Assembly: GCF_029784155.1 (NCBI RefSeq)
Contig: NC_073692.1
Location: 16,659,752 to 16,723,751, forward strand
Direction of reading: 5' to 3'
DNA length: 64,000 nt
Source of the DNA: Uranotaenia lowii
Lineage: Eukaryota; Arthropoda; Insecta; Diptera; Culicidae
Made by a program: the position numbers and the translations under genes. The notes beneath the pieces were generated by a model. It saw nothing but the letters and a program-made list of their open reading frames with translations. It was not told the DNA's origin and did no database searches. Positions 47,215 to 58,921 of this stretch are shown one piece after another. Each line of letters begins with the position of its first letter. Position 1 is the stretch's first letter.

Positions 47215-48140
47215 ATCCGGCGACGATTGACCGGCGCATGGGGCTGAGATAAAAAAATCTCCACTTCTGGCGATCCGGAGCCAGCGTCTTCACTTGCTGC
47301 CAGTCAATGTTCTCGTCAACTGTGCGGATTTCAGCGGCTAGACTACGCCGCAACGGGCCTGCCTCTTCTTCGATGCCCATCTGGATCCCAGTCAAGCACC
47401 TCTCTGCAAATCTTGTTTTCATCTCTTCGCAGCGTGTGCCCAATCCATCTCTACTAGCGCCTTTTGTTGACATCGGCGATCTAGTTCCACGTTTGAGATC
47501 CAGCTGCCAGGCCACCAAGCGCGGATGATGTTCCGCAGGCAGCGATTCACAAAAACTTGCAGTTTTCACGTCGTCGGCGCATATGTGCACCAAGTTTCGC
47601 ACCCGTACAACGATACGGATTTGATGTTACGGAGACTCACAAACGTAAATCGGACTTTTCTGATCCGGGTTCCACCACCAGGAGTAATCTGGCTACCAAG
47701 ATACTGGAAGTATTCCGCTTTATCGTCCTGTTGCCCAGCTCCATTAAACTGTGGGGATTTCCTTTGTTAATCTCCATCGACTTGGTCTTTCCGACATTGA
47801 ATTTGAGACCTGCTGCTTTGGAACTTTCGGTGAGGTCGTCGAGTTTGCTCTGCACATCCGGTTGTGTTTGGGCGAGCAAAACAATATCGTCAACCAGATC
47901 AAGGTCGTTCAGCTGCTCCATTGTCGAAGGTTCCACGGTAACCCTCGGTTCGGTCTACAGTAAATCGATCCAGTCAAGATCTCATCCATTACGATGAGAA
48001 AGAGTAGTGGTGATAAGATACATCCTTGTCTCACTCCAGCAGTAACCGGGATTGGATCAGACAAGACACCGTCGTGCAGGACTTTGCCCGAAAATGCATC
48101 GTATTGTGCTTCGATGAGATGGACTAGACGTTTCTCACAA
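47215..48140 (-). pseudogene. RTE-type non-LTR retrotransposon, reverse transcriptase C-terminal half, disrupted
   Basis: Minus-strand order: LVHLIEAQYDAFSGKVLHDG at ~48135; then VTAGVRQGCILSPLLFLIVM (the G-V-R-Q-G-C-x-L-S-P block); then after a frame change DLDLVDDIVLLAQTQ, the catalytic (F/Y)-A-D-D block in which the usual FADD reads LVDD with both aspartates kept; then KLDDLTESSKAAGLKFNVGK and TKSM. Further on come ADDVKTASFCESLPAEHHPR, a KRRGRR-like region in a shifted frame, and the terminal AAEIRTVDENIDWQQVKTLA, followed by PDRQKWRFF, typical of the RTE/SR2-like C-terminus. At least two frameshifts make it non-functional. It is 5'-truncated at ~48140, a common fate of LINE copies. Confidence 0.88.
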
Positions 48141-48557
48141 TGATGAAAAACGCAATAAGCTGATCCAGTCTGGACAATGTGCTGCTTAATGAAAATGTTC
48201 GCTTCAGAAACTTGCTAAGCACTCTCAACAAAAGAAAATAAAAGCGATCTTCGTTTCGTCCAGTCCGGAACGACAACGTTCCGCCTACTTTCAAGGTAAA
48301 AAAAACTCATAAACAAGCAACAGCAACCTCACAAAAGGAACTCGATCGTGCTCCGCAGCAGCGATGCCACAAACATCTGAATCATCGGTGTAGGTATCTT
48401 ATTCTGTTACAATGGGACTTCTATGGACGAAGATAAAACTCACTTATGATACAGACTTCTTCGTGGCAACGCCGACCGAAGTCCGTGTTTTGTTGTAGCT
48501 TGTCTATTTGAAGATTGTTGGATACAGCATCCTCAGCATATTGAGCTGCACAATGTA
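48141..48557. other. Unassigned spacer
   Basis: Moderate GC, unique, no open frame or domain of note; could be a further degraded upstream part of the LINE, but no motif supports that. Confidence 0.4.
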
Positions 48558-48987
48558 TAGGGTAACGGACCTATTTTGGACCGCTTTGACAAGTGGCTAT
48601 GCTAACGAGCCTATGGTAAACAAAGAGACGAAATGTCACGATTGGAATTTTTGATTCTCTGCCAGTTTCATTCCAATCGAGCAAAACTAAGCAGTCTTAA
48701 AGGCAGCTCTACAGTAGTGTTGCAAGCTCATTATTTTGAAAGGGATCAGATAGCGCCTCTTTGTTTACTCTAGTCTCTTTAGGCTATGCTATTTTCAGAA
48801 ATTAAAAAGTACATGTTACAATTTTTGATTGCTTTATCCGTTCATTACGAAGATCAAGGCTTTTCTATCGAAACATATCGTCATTTGTTGCAATGTAACA
48901 AGATTCAAGCCTAAAAACTCGTTCTTCGATCATCACTCTGGTCGGTATTTTGAACCACCCTCTGGGCGTATTTTGGATCACCCTTAA
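48558..48987. mobile_element. Word-repeating element, TATTTTGGACC family, with nested MITE
   Basis: Left end TAGGGTAACGGACCTATTTT then GGACCG; right end, inverted, TTTAAGGGTGATCCAAAATA then CGCCC. The word also occurs inverted-complete at ~48952 (GGTATTTTGAACCACCC) and ~48967 (GCGTATTTTGGATCACCC). The interior is interrupted by a 179-bp hAT-like MITE (48603-48781) flanked by 8-bp duplications, so the original element was ~245 bp. Confidence 0.75.
48603..48781. mobile_element. hAT-like MITE, copy A, 8-bp target duplication GGCTATGC
   Basis: Begins TAACGAGCCTATGGTAAACA and ends (inverted) TAAAGAGACTAGAGTAAACA; both continue AAGAG. GGCTATGC lies at 48595-48602 and again at 48782-48789. A near-identical copy with its own 8-bp duplication is at 58083-58249, which fixes the element limits. 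Eight-bp duplications are typical of hAT elements. The copies differ mainly by 12 bp (CTCTACAGTAGT) present here near 48712. Confidence 0.93.
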
Positions 48988-50344
48988 ACTAAATAAGTTT
49001 TTTTCTAAATGTAGTAATATATACGACAATGATTGATGGGCAATTATGCGAACAATTCAGTTAATATTTTTCTTTCTTATTCTTGAAGTCTAGTTTTGTT
49101 TGTTAACGTTAATTCACTCCTGAACTAACTTTCTTAAATTTTTCCCAAGCCTCTATTTAGATACACTTTTTTATGAATATTTCCAACTACAACCATCTTT
49201 TTTCTACAACTTTTAATGCTTTTAAATAGTAAGTCTCGATAAGAATAGAATAAAAACAGAAAAACTTCCGCGTTATATAGTGTTTCGAATTTTTCGAAAA
49301 TTCCGACAGCACACTGCAATCTCGAAAAAATTTGTTCTGTAGTGTTAAATACTAGCCAGTTGGCTTATCTTTAGGATAAATTTTCAGAACGCAAATCTCC
49401 TTTAGGCCATTCAATGATAAGTTAAGGAAGTCTGACATCATCAACTCCGCGACATCAATTGATGCATTTTGACTTCCAAAACCTTAGTGGATTTGGTTTG
49501 GCTTCAGTTCTGTAGAATACATTGATTCAAAAAAGATAAAAATGTTCGAGAATTATGCAATGTTTTTATAACCATCTAGAAGACAATTTTATCTTTGAAA
49601 CTACTTTTTTTCAAAGAAAAAGAATTCTTCAACAGTTGTTTTTTTTTTTTCAAAAATTGCATAACCACAGGGGCTAAAGAACTAGATTTTTAGTATTTTT
49701 TCGCTTATAATTTTTACACCCTTCAACAATTTTTTCCTAAGTTTTAAATCACGTTAAGACTATCTCATTGCTATAGTTGAATACATTATACATATGTGGA
49801 AATTGTTGCACTATTAACTGAGATATTTCAACTGTTTTTAAACTCAGTTACATATTTGCCGATTTGTTGTTGTTCTTTTCCCAATCCCTTCTTTCGATAC
49901 AGATAGATAGAGCTGCATTAACCACCACACATTAGTAGGCCAAGCGTTTCTACCAATCCATAGTAGTTGGCCCGTGCGGAACAAAAATTTGATATGTGAT
50001 GACAATGCTTCTAAATAAATTCTACCCGATATAATATTTATTATATTATATTTTTATGATTTTCATATCGACTATTACTGTTCTTATCTGGCTGTAACTT
50101 TAATATGCAATATGGATATAATCGAGAATTTGCACATTTTTTTTCTGAGCAGGGAAAAGCCCGCGGGAGTTGAACTACTTTCAAGTTCATGCTCCCGTAT
50201 GCATAAAACCTCCTCTTCATTCTTTTTTTTTTTTTAAATAATTTTTTCCAAACACTGGGTTCACAAAGGTATTTCATTAATTTGTGCACTCGTTCACAAT
50301 ATTTAAGAGTTTATCATGATTTTTGGGAGTTGTAATGTTGGCGT
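48988..50344. other. AT-rich DNA, nothing recognised
   Basis: No coding, TIR or tandem structure of note. Open frames of 61 and 82 codons have no recognisable features. Confidence 0.45.
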
Positions 50345-50500
50345 TGGTGTTTTTATTTGCGGTTGTGGTATCGACGATATGGCGGTTGGTGGTGGCGGTT
50401 GGTGGTGGCAGTTGGTGGTGGTGGTGGTGGTTTTAGGCAGTTTGTGGCGGCGGTTGGCGGTGGTTGGTGGTCGGTGGTGGCGGTGGTTGGCGGAAATGAG
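50345..50500 (+). repeat. G-rich (GGTGGTGGCGGTT)-type simple repeat
   Basis: About 155 bp of GGTGGTGGCGGTTGGTGGTG-like sequence, highly G-rich on the plus strand with dozens of GG pairs. It is an imperfect microsatellite and a candidate for two-tier G-quadruplex folding. The frame across it (65 codons) is an artefact. Confidence 0.85.
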
Positions 50501-51081
50501 AAAAATTAGATGAGAAAAATGAGAAACATTCGAGCATTATTGGAAAATAAACTAAATTTTTGTATTCCGTTTTTTTAAACGGACTCACTCATATATTTAG
50601 GATCTCAGTAAAACTTCATGTTTATTTGAAGAGATCTAACTCTAAGGCGTACATCTTTCAAGAATATGATGGCTAGCATCTTACAAATGCTAAAACCACC
50701 AACCCACAGAAAGAGTACAATGTATGCCGTGAACGAGATTTGATCTCATAACCTATGGCTTAGATGACTTGAATGCTATCATCTAGGCCACGGTTTATTT
50801 AAAGTTTATTTAAAGAATTTTAAGTGTAAAAATCGCAAACATTAACACCTCTATTATGAATACATTGAAATTTTGGCTTTTTTTAAGCTCAAAGAGTATT
50901 TTTCCATTAAATTTCAAATTTTCAATAAGTAATCTTTTGGATTCGAAATTAGTTATCTATTCGAAGTTCTATTCGAGTACATTTAACAACCATCAAAGAA
51001 ATTTTCATATTTTGAATTAAAACTCGACATATTTTGCTTTTAAATAAGTTCTATTGGAGATCAAAATTTGTGTGTAAGACA
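50501..51081. other. AT-rich DNA, nothing recognised
   Basis: No feature found. Confidence 0.45.
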
Positions 51082-51290
51082 TTAGGGTGTGTCGTTTTGC
51101 AACTTTTTTCGAATTTCAAAAACCCTGTAGCCTAAAAAGTTTAATATTTGGTCAAAACGAACGGCAGAACTTTTGCAGATTTTTAAAATGAGATTTAGGT
51201 ACCCAGGTTTTGATTTGAAATTGTATATAAAAAAACGCGAAAATTTGTTCGGAAAATGTAACTTTTGTTTTTCTCGAATATTTTGTCTCA
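51082..51290. repeat. TTAGGGTGTGTCGTTTTGC dispersed repeat, copy 1
   Basis: TTAGGGTGTGTCGTTTTGCA then ACTTTTTTCGA...TTTCA, AAAACGAACGGCA and TTTTnCAGATTTTT blocks align with 60497-60650. The TAGGG start fits the head of the word-repeating elements, but no inverted partner was found. Weaker similarity between ~52140-52230 and 60780-60850 (CACATTAC...AAAAGTTATT-like blocks) hints at a longer shared element. Confidence 0.6.
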
Positions 51291-52577
51291 TGACCAGCAA
51301 ATGAAATGATAATACATGAAGCTTACTGGAAATTTTTCTGGCTACATGGCGATTTTTTCATGAAAAGAAACTATTTTTGGGAACTACGTGTACCGTCTAT
51401 AATGTCAACTTTAAAGCGTACTTATTTTAATTAAAGGCTATTTTTTTATATCATTTTCAGTTTCCTGAAGCTTGACCCTCAAAATTACTCAAACATTTTA
51501 ATTTGGTCAAGGTTATAATAAATTTACCCGAATGTCCTAGTGTCACATTGACTGATTTGTAGCCTCCACAGATCATCAGCTTCCTCAAGTAGGTACCAAA
51601 CAAAAATTTTCTAATTCACTTCCTGCTTATCTGCGGAACATGCAGGTGAGGTCAACGAAAAGTTTCTGGCTGGAAACCTGCCAGGAGTTCGAAATTTGTT
51701 CATCACGAAATTTTTCAAAATATCTCTCCGCTAGCGGTCCAAATATTTTACGCACCATTGAACCACCGTATTTTACAAGTTTCACCAGTGGACAGCTTTT
51801 AATCTACTGTAGGAATGAAGTTAGGCCTGTTTATTAGTAAACTGGGCGAACCCGCCAGAAAAATGTATCTTTTTTTATCACTTCCTTTATTGATATTTTC
51901 GGATTGCGCTTGATAAAACCTCTTATATATCTTACCTTCACTTCTTCTCTTTATAAAAATTTTTGCTCACTGTAAGATACTCTACGACTTCTTTAAAGAT
52001 TTACCACATACATTTTGGTCGAATAGATTGTTTCCAGTTGTGTTGGGTCTCCCACTGGGACTTTCCTGGATTTTTCTCGGTCCTGTCCAAAACGAATTGT
52101 CTATGAGATTCGCTATCTTTAGAACCGCTTGACAGATTCTCACCCAATTTTGTACACGTACACATTACATTACTATATCATTATCATCATTACTACATTC
52201 AATAGTTATTCACAAATCAAAGTGTTGAAATTGTGTTTTCGAATGCTCTCCTTATTTTGTAATCCTAAAATAATGATAAATTCAATTTACAGAAACGAAG
52301 ACAACAGTTCAACAAAAATGTACCTATCAAATGGTCCAATTAAAACAAATAATTATTTCAAAGAAATTCGATTCAACCTAACTACTAAAAGTGACATTTT
52401 AGTACCCCACAAGTATAATTTGCTAGATTTTTAACTACCGATGGTGTTTCACCGATTCACCGATATATGTATGCCTATAGCTACACGATGATAAGATATT
52501 CGCCTGAATGATGATGATTATGATGGTACACAACGGGCCAAATTGAACATTAATTCACACAGAGCGTGTATATGTAG
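51291..52577. other. Unassigned DNA with a coding-like patch
   Basis: 51640-51837 has an open frame on the plus strand (65 codons) and a stop-poor minus frame reading KYGGSMVRKIFGPLAERYFE, then KFRDEQISN; neither is recognised, and it may be a retroelement relic. 52129-52434 has a 101-codon plus-strand frame without domains. Confidence 0.35.
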
Positions 52578-52804
52578 CTAGCCGGCTGTCTCGGAATGCA
52601 ATCCATCGGTCAACGGAGCTGAGTAGGGAACGTTGGGGTACAACGACAGGTCAGGAACGTTGTTGTCTGATAGGGGGTTATACGGTCGTAACTTCATTTT
52701 CCAGTCTGGCTTCGTCGCGTACCCCGTACTACCCCGATTGGATCCTTGTTCCGTATTGAAGTGCTGCCATCGAGAAACCGTAACAGAGTCGTGCAAATTT
52801 CCAA
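52578..52804 (-). CDS. Possible terminal coding exon of an unidentified gene
   Basis: On the minus strand a pyrimidine-rich tract (TTTTTTTTATCTCATTTCCG then TACCCCTTTTTG) ends AAG, a good acceptor, just before 52804. The open frame then reads GNLHDSVTVSRWQHFNTEQG, a Ser/Gly stretch (SNRGSTGYATKPDWKMKL), and ends ...VPYSAPLTDGLHSETAG with TAG at 52578-52580. About 75 codons with balanced codon use in otherwise stop-rich DNA. The frame stays open upstream to 53009, so splicing is not required by stops. No homologue is recognised and no upstream exon was found; it could equally be a chance open frame in GC-richer DNA. Confidence 0.3.
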
Positions 52805-53388
52805 CTTCAAAAAGGGGTACGGAAATGAGATAAAAAAAATTAAATCGTGTCCGGCACACAAACTCATCCGAATGGGTGGTTGGACGTGTTTTAAAATATA
52901 GGCAGCACGACGAAAAAGTCGTTACCCTGCCTGAGTGCAAGCTACCCGGATGAAGTTCTGTGGGTGCATTTTTATTTTCCCCGGGAAAAGTGTGTGCAAG
53001 CAAGAACACGGATAGCTCTAATAAGTTAGCGAGGCGCAGCTACTATTTAGTGAGTGAGTGAGGCTGCAGTGGATAGGGGAAAACGGGGCGATTCGCACCG
53101 CCAACACGTAGTTTGCTCTCGTTGAGCTTTGAAACCGTAACAACCATCGCACCACATGTATGTTTTATTTATTTAATTATTTATTTTTATTCGGAACCTT
53201 CTGCCATTGATTGCAAAAAATGGGGTGCATAATCTCCAGGAGAAAGCACGAGGAAATAGAGAGGATGAGGTGCTCTTTGCTCTTGGCCCTTTTTCTTTGC
53301 ACTCCAGTGAGAGATTGCACTAGACAGGTAGAAACATCAGAAATAAATTACTATTTTCACAATTTTGACCAATATGCAAATTTTACCA
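52805..53388. other. Unique DNA with one TAGGGG head
   Basis: GC-moderate sequence. At 53074 the string TAGGGGAAAACGGGGCGATT then CGCACCG has the form of a word-repeating element head, but no body or right end is present. The satellite starts at ~53389. Confidence 0.4.
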
Positions 53389-54926
53389 TTTTGACAATTT
53401 TGACAATTTTGACAATTTTGACAATTTTGACAATTTTGACAATTTTGACAATTTGGACAATTTTGACAATTTTGACAATTTTGTCAATAGTGTCAATTTT
53501 GACAATTTTGACAATTTTGACAATTTTGACAATTTTGACAATTTTGACAATTTTCACAATTTTCACAATTTTGACAATTTTGACAATTTTGACAATTTTG
53601 ACAATTTTGACAATTTTGACAATTTTGACAATTTTGACAATTTTGACAATTTTGACAATTTTGACAATTTTGACAATTTTGACAATTTTGACAATTTTGA
53701 CAATTTTGACAATTTTGACAATTTTGACAATTTTGACAATTTTGACAATTTTGACAATTTTGACAATTTTGACAATTTTGACAATTTTGACAATTTTGAC
53801 AATTTTGACAATTTTGACAATTTTGACAATTTTGACAATTTTGACAATTTTGACAATTTTGACAATTTTGACAATTTTGACAATTTTGACAATTTTGACA
53901 ATTTTGACAATTTTGACAATTTTGACAATTTTGACAATTTTGACAATTTTGACAATTTTGACAATTTTGACAATTTTGACAATTTTGACAATTTTGACAA
54001 TTTTGACAATTTTGACAATTTTGACAATTTTGACAATTTTGACAATTTTGACAATTTTGACAATTTTGACAATTTTGACAATTTTGACAATTTTGACAAT
54101 TTTGACAATTTTGACAATTTTGACAATTTTGACAATTTTGACAATTTTGACGATTTTGACAATTTTGACAATTTTGACAATTTTGACAATTTTGACAATT
54201 TTGACAATTTTGACAATTTTGACAATTTTGACAATTTTGACAATTTTGACAATTTTGACAATTTTGACAATTTTGACAATTTTGACAATTTTGACAATTT
54301 TGACAATTTTGACAATTTTGACAATTTTGACAATTTTGACAATTTTGACAATTTTGACAATTTTGACAATTTTGACAATTTTGACAATTTTGACAATTTT
54401 GACAATTTTGACAATTTTGACAATTTTGACAATTTTGACAATTTTGACAATTTTGACAATTTTGACAATTTTGACAATTTTGACAATTTTGACAATTTTG
54501 ACAATTTTGACAATTTTGACAATTTTGACAATTTGGACAATTTTGACAATTTTGACAATTTTGTCAATATTGTCAATTTTGACAATTTTGACAATTTTGA
54601 CAATTTTGACAATTTTGACAATTTTGACAGTTTTGACAATTTTGACAATTTTGACAATTTTGACAATTTTTACAATTTTTACAATTTTTACAATTTTTAC
54701 AATTTTTACAATTTTTACAATTTTTACAATTTTTACAATTTTTACAATTTTTACAATTTTTACAATTTTTACAATTTTTACAATTTTTACAATTTTTACA
54801 ATTTTTACAATTTTTACAATTTTTACAATTTTTACAATTTTTACAATTTTTACAATTTTTACAATTTTTACAATTTTTACAGTTTTTACAAATTTTACAA
54901 TTGGACAATTTTGACAATTTTGGTCT
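53389..54926. repeat. 9-bp satellite A, inverted copy: (CAATTTTGA)n, about 170 copies
   Basis: The unit is the reverse complement of 39625-42359. It also has the same minor variant (TTACAATTT, 54668-54890, ~25 successive copies), which corresponds to the GTAAAAATT variant in that array. The marker block GGACAATTTTGAC ... TTTTGTCAATA(G/T)TGTCAA occurs at 53455-53500 and again exactly 1080 bp (120 units) later. Open frames up to 567 codons on both strands are artefacts. Confidence 0.98.
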
Positions 54927-56736
54927 GGAAGAGATTTGAACAAGATAGTTCAAATAAGTTATGAAAAATCTGAGTAAACTGAATGTTTTATCGTTTATAA
55001 CCCAAGTAACACCGATAGTTTTATTAGACAAGCACCTTATAAAACCAAATCTTTATCTAGTAACCTGCTGTAAAATTTTAAATATTTCTGGGGAAAGTCA
55101 GAAGGTTGAAGTTTTCAAAGTCAACTAAGGTAGAGGAATTACTCACCCGTTGCATCGAAATTTGATATTCCAGGGGGTTCTGGCTTCAAAAAAGTGCGTT
55201 CCCCACTCGAATGCAAACTTTTTATACACTCATAAAATAATAAGGTCTTTTATATAACTCCCTTTACCCACACACATGTGGGTGTGTCTTTTTTTATTGT
55301 GAGCGAGGGCTAGCATTTTCTGCAAATTTACTCATTCCACCTGAACGGCAAATTACGACCAGACCAGATCAGATCCTGAGGGAAAGTTGAAAATGTGCAG
55401 CACATCAAGAAGAAAAGTGAAGGTGAAAGCTGGTCCGGTTGAAGGTTGGGTTGGGAGAGCTTTTTTCCACGCACTTAGCATCATCCTCGTCCCTTGGTCT
55501 CGGTCTGCATTTGTTTGTGGAATGGTAAATTTCTACATATTTATAAAGCTGTGTGGGCCTAGCTAGGGAGGTTCAAAAATCTACTGCTGGGATGGATAAC
55601 ATAATTGTGGGTGGTTTTTCCGAGCAGACCGTCTACGCATTCGACTCGGCGATGGGTTGGGGAAGGACACCCGAAGTAGGGCAAGACGCTATTGCATCCG
55701 AACTCGAAAAGAGAATCGGAAATCGTTGACTGTTTGTAGTTCGAATGAGAGCAAAATCAAGAGCAACTGCACTTTGGGGCTGAGCGATTCGAGAAAAGAG
55801 AAAATGCGTTCAGAATCAGTGGCAAAGAATTAGAACTGAATTACATGAAAGCATAGGACATGAAAGCCACAGGCAGAATGTAATTGAATACAGGGGTTTT
55901 CGATGCAATCATCGTTCAAGCTGCTAGGGAAAAATTCAGACGCCCAACATTGTGTGAAGCGGAGACAAAATTTTCAAAGGAAATCTGCATGTTCAGCAAC
56001 ATAGAATTACGCTTAAGGAAATCAACCATACTCTTCTGTGCTAGCTGGTACAAAAGATTCAAAACATTTATTAAATATACGTTGTCTTAAAACTTACTCA
56101 AAAAATAACTTTAAAAATCCTTAATAACTACAACAAGAAGCTTTACTGAACTGATTAAAAAATTATTCGTAGCTTATTTATCCTATCGTGTACGTACATA
56201 CATACACTAAACAGATGTGCGATAAAACTGTCAATAACGGCTTCATATCCAGTGCCCGGTAATGCAGCGGTAATACTTTTTCAAGCTTGGAAATATTTAA
56301 AAAAAAATATGTGAAATAGCCGGGCAATGCGATGGTTGAAACAGTCAGATTCAATTGGTTTTGCCCTAACTCTCAAGGTTTCCATTGTGGCCCTAAGAAA
56401 ACAAACGAAATAGCATCACCAAAAGCTTTAGTTGAATAAAAATATTATACATATACGAATGACGGTCATATTCAAGTATAAATTTATTTTTTCAAAATTC
56501 ACTTGACCCAAATTAAAAAAAAAAGGTCCGGTTCGGCCCGATTACCCGGATTTAGTTGAAAAATACCCGGATTTGGACCGTGTTCATTCACTTAATATGC
56601 AAAATATACAAAAATCTTCAATTGAGTTGTTATTAATTTTGAATTTTACGTTCCAAAACGAATTTTTTAACAAACTTTTATCAAAATAATATTGAACGAT
56701 TTATTTGGAGCCTAGAAAACGATTTAAAATCTGCTT
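54927..56736. other. Unassigned DNA
   Basis: 55280-55900 is unique and GC-moderate with no coding signal. 56270-56580 contains relics of the CCCGG element (GTCCGGTTCGGCCCGATTAC, ATACCCGGATTTGGACC). A 68-codon frame at 55884-56090 is unremarkable. Confidence 0.4.
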
Positions 56737-58082
56737 ATGGGGATTTTTTTTTATTATCTGACAATTTGCGCCAGGGGGTCTTCAGATTTTCCCCAAAATT
56801 GAAAAATTAGTTCATTTTTGCGACTTAAAAACACATGTATTTTTTCAGATTTCTAACATTTTTATTTTTTGAGTTAGCTTCGGTTAGATTTTTTTGTAAA
56901 TAAAAAATAACCATTTTTCAAAGCTACATAACTCTGTTGTTTCTCAACGGAAATTATAAAATAGCACATCGAAATGCATTGAAATTTTATCAGCTTTCCA
57001 AATAGAATAGTTGAAAAAAATTTAATAATGACCTACAACATGAAAAGTTGTAAATAAACTTTAAATGGCGTCTAAAAGTACCGTCTGCACCACCGAATAT
57101 TTTGCAAAAAATACCATTGTATAGCTCGATTCATAATGCAACTTTCATCTGAAGACACCAAAGTGGGCCATTAACACCTTGAAGAGTTATGAAAGAAATA
57201 ATGACAATAAATCTCTTTTTTTGCATCGAAAACAAACAATGGTCGAACAACTGCACTCACATATGGAGATAGCAAGCACTTCTAACAACATGGAAACAAA
57301 AGAACTTACCAAAGCAGGTAAAAAACACTACTTTTTCGTGCTTTGTAGAGTGTTTGCAGCAAAACTGACTTTAAATTTTAACCAAAATTCTGAGTATCGT
57401 ATTGTTTATGTGATTCCAGAGCATACATTTTTCATACATCATAGTTGACATGGTTGCTGATTTTTCTTCACCATCACATTTCAGATCTCATTTGACTACT
57501 AGTCAAGCTTCAAGGGACAGGAAAAGCATGACTATCGTCATGGATTTATGTTCGCGTGATGGATGTTATTTTTCAAACGACGGTCGTCAAAGCAAGTTGA
57601 CGGCGTCGGTTCAATGCATTTTATGTACGATTCGGAAAATTTTGTGTTTTGGATTGCTTGTTGGGCCATTTGCCAGCGTCGAAAACAAATAAAATTCGGA
57701 TTTAAATAATACTACTAATTGCAGAAATAATATATAAATAATTTTGAAAGGCAAATTTTTTCCTCGAAGTCGAAATTGTCCTTCTAGTCTCTAGCAAATT
57801 CTCTTCGGTCGTGATAGTTGATGTTACGTTCGATTATGTCCCGGTTCCGAACTACCCTGGACTGATCTCCAAAAATGGAAACGAAGTTCGTTGTTTTCGG
57901 ATTTGGTGTCAGCCACGACCAATGACTAACTTGTCTTTTTCGGCGTCTTCTTAAGATGTTTTTTTTTATCTTAATATTATTCTGTCACAGTCAAAAAGAC
58001 GACGACGGGCTGAAGGCGACTATGATTATTCCGACGCTTCATTTGACTGAAGGTTGAGGCGAGATTGTTTGCTTGGTTACTC

Positions 58083-58249
58083 TAACGAGCCTATAGTAAA
58101 CAAAGAGACGAAATGTCACGATTGGATTTTTGATTTTCTGTCAGTGTCATTCCAATCGAGCAAAACCAAGCAGTCTTAAAGGCAGGGTTGCAAGCTCATT
58201 ATTCCAAAAGGGATCAGATTGCGCTTCTTTGTTTACTATAGTTTCTTTA
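58083..58249. mobile_element. hAT-like MITE, copy B, 8-bp target duplication GGTTACTC
   Basis: Copy of 48603-48781, starting TAACGAGCCTATAGTAAACA. GGTTACTC lies at 58075-58082 and 58250-58257. It is 12 bp shorter than copy A. It is inserted in the interior of the long inverted-arm element. Confidence 0.93.
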
Positions 58250-58921
58250 GGTTACTCATTTGAAGGCGTATGTTATGAATGTGACTGCTTCAACTTTTTC
58301 ACAGTCACAGTTTTATGACTGATGACGGTGAATTTTATACGCTCTGGATATAACTAATAATGGGAATGTTGCTTTTATAACCTGGTCATATACTATATAA
58401 CTTATTAATTTTTCGATCAAAGATCATTGTGAAGCATAATCAATACCAATAGTAGAAGGTTCAGTTCTTGTGTTTGGGATCACAAAAATGTGATTAAAAA
58501 AAGCACTGGACACCAAAATCCTTTCCCATTGATCAAAAAAGTATGAGAAAGTGGCACAAATGTTGTAGAAATAATCAAAGAGCTCAGTATGGCCAGCCCA
58601 GGCTGTAAAATGATGGAAATATGATACTTTTACCGTATTCGTTTTCTACATTCGCCCAGTTTTGAGGTTTACCGTACTAGAACGAACATAATTCGTCGTC
58701 AGTGTTTTGCTACCTCGATCGCTCACAAACGAATCTTCAGTGTTCCACCGTCCATTTTAAATCAAATCTGGGGAACTACGGATGCAAAACTTAGCGCATA
58801 AACTTCTAAAAATGACAGTAAAATGTGCATAACTTGTTGTGACCTGGTGCAAAACTGGGTATAAACGAATACGTTATTAGATTTTTGGACATAACATGAA
58901 GTGAGTTAAGCTGCAACAATC

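Noticed and set aside
53211..54964. 567-codon plus-strand frame beginning MGCIISRRKHEEIERMRCSL-like and continuing into TILTIL repeats
   Set aside because: The ~60 codons before the array have no recognised domain, and the rest is the 9-bp satellite; a chance start leading into a stop-free array is the simpler explanation.
57450..57692. 80-codon frame in the interior of the long inverted-arm element as a transposase piece
   Set aside because: No catalytic motif or helix-turn-helix pattern can be seen.
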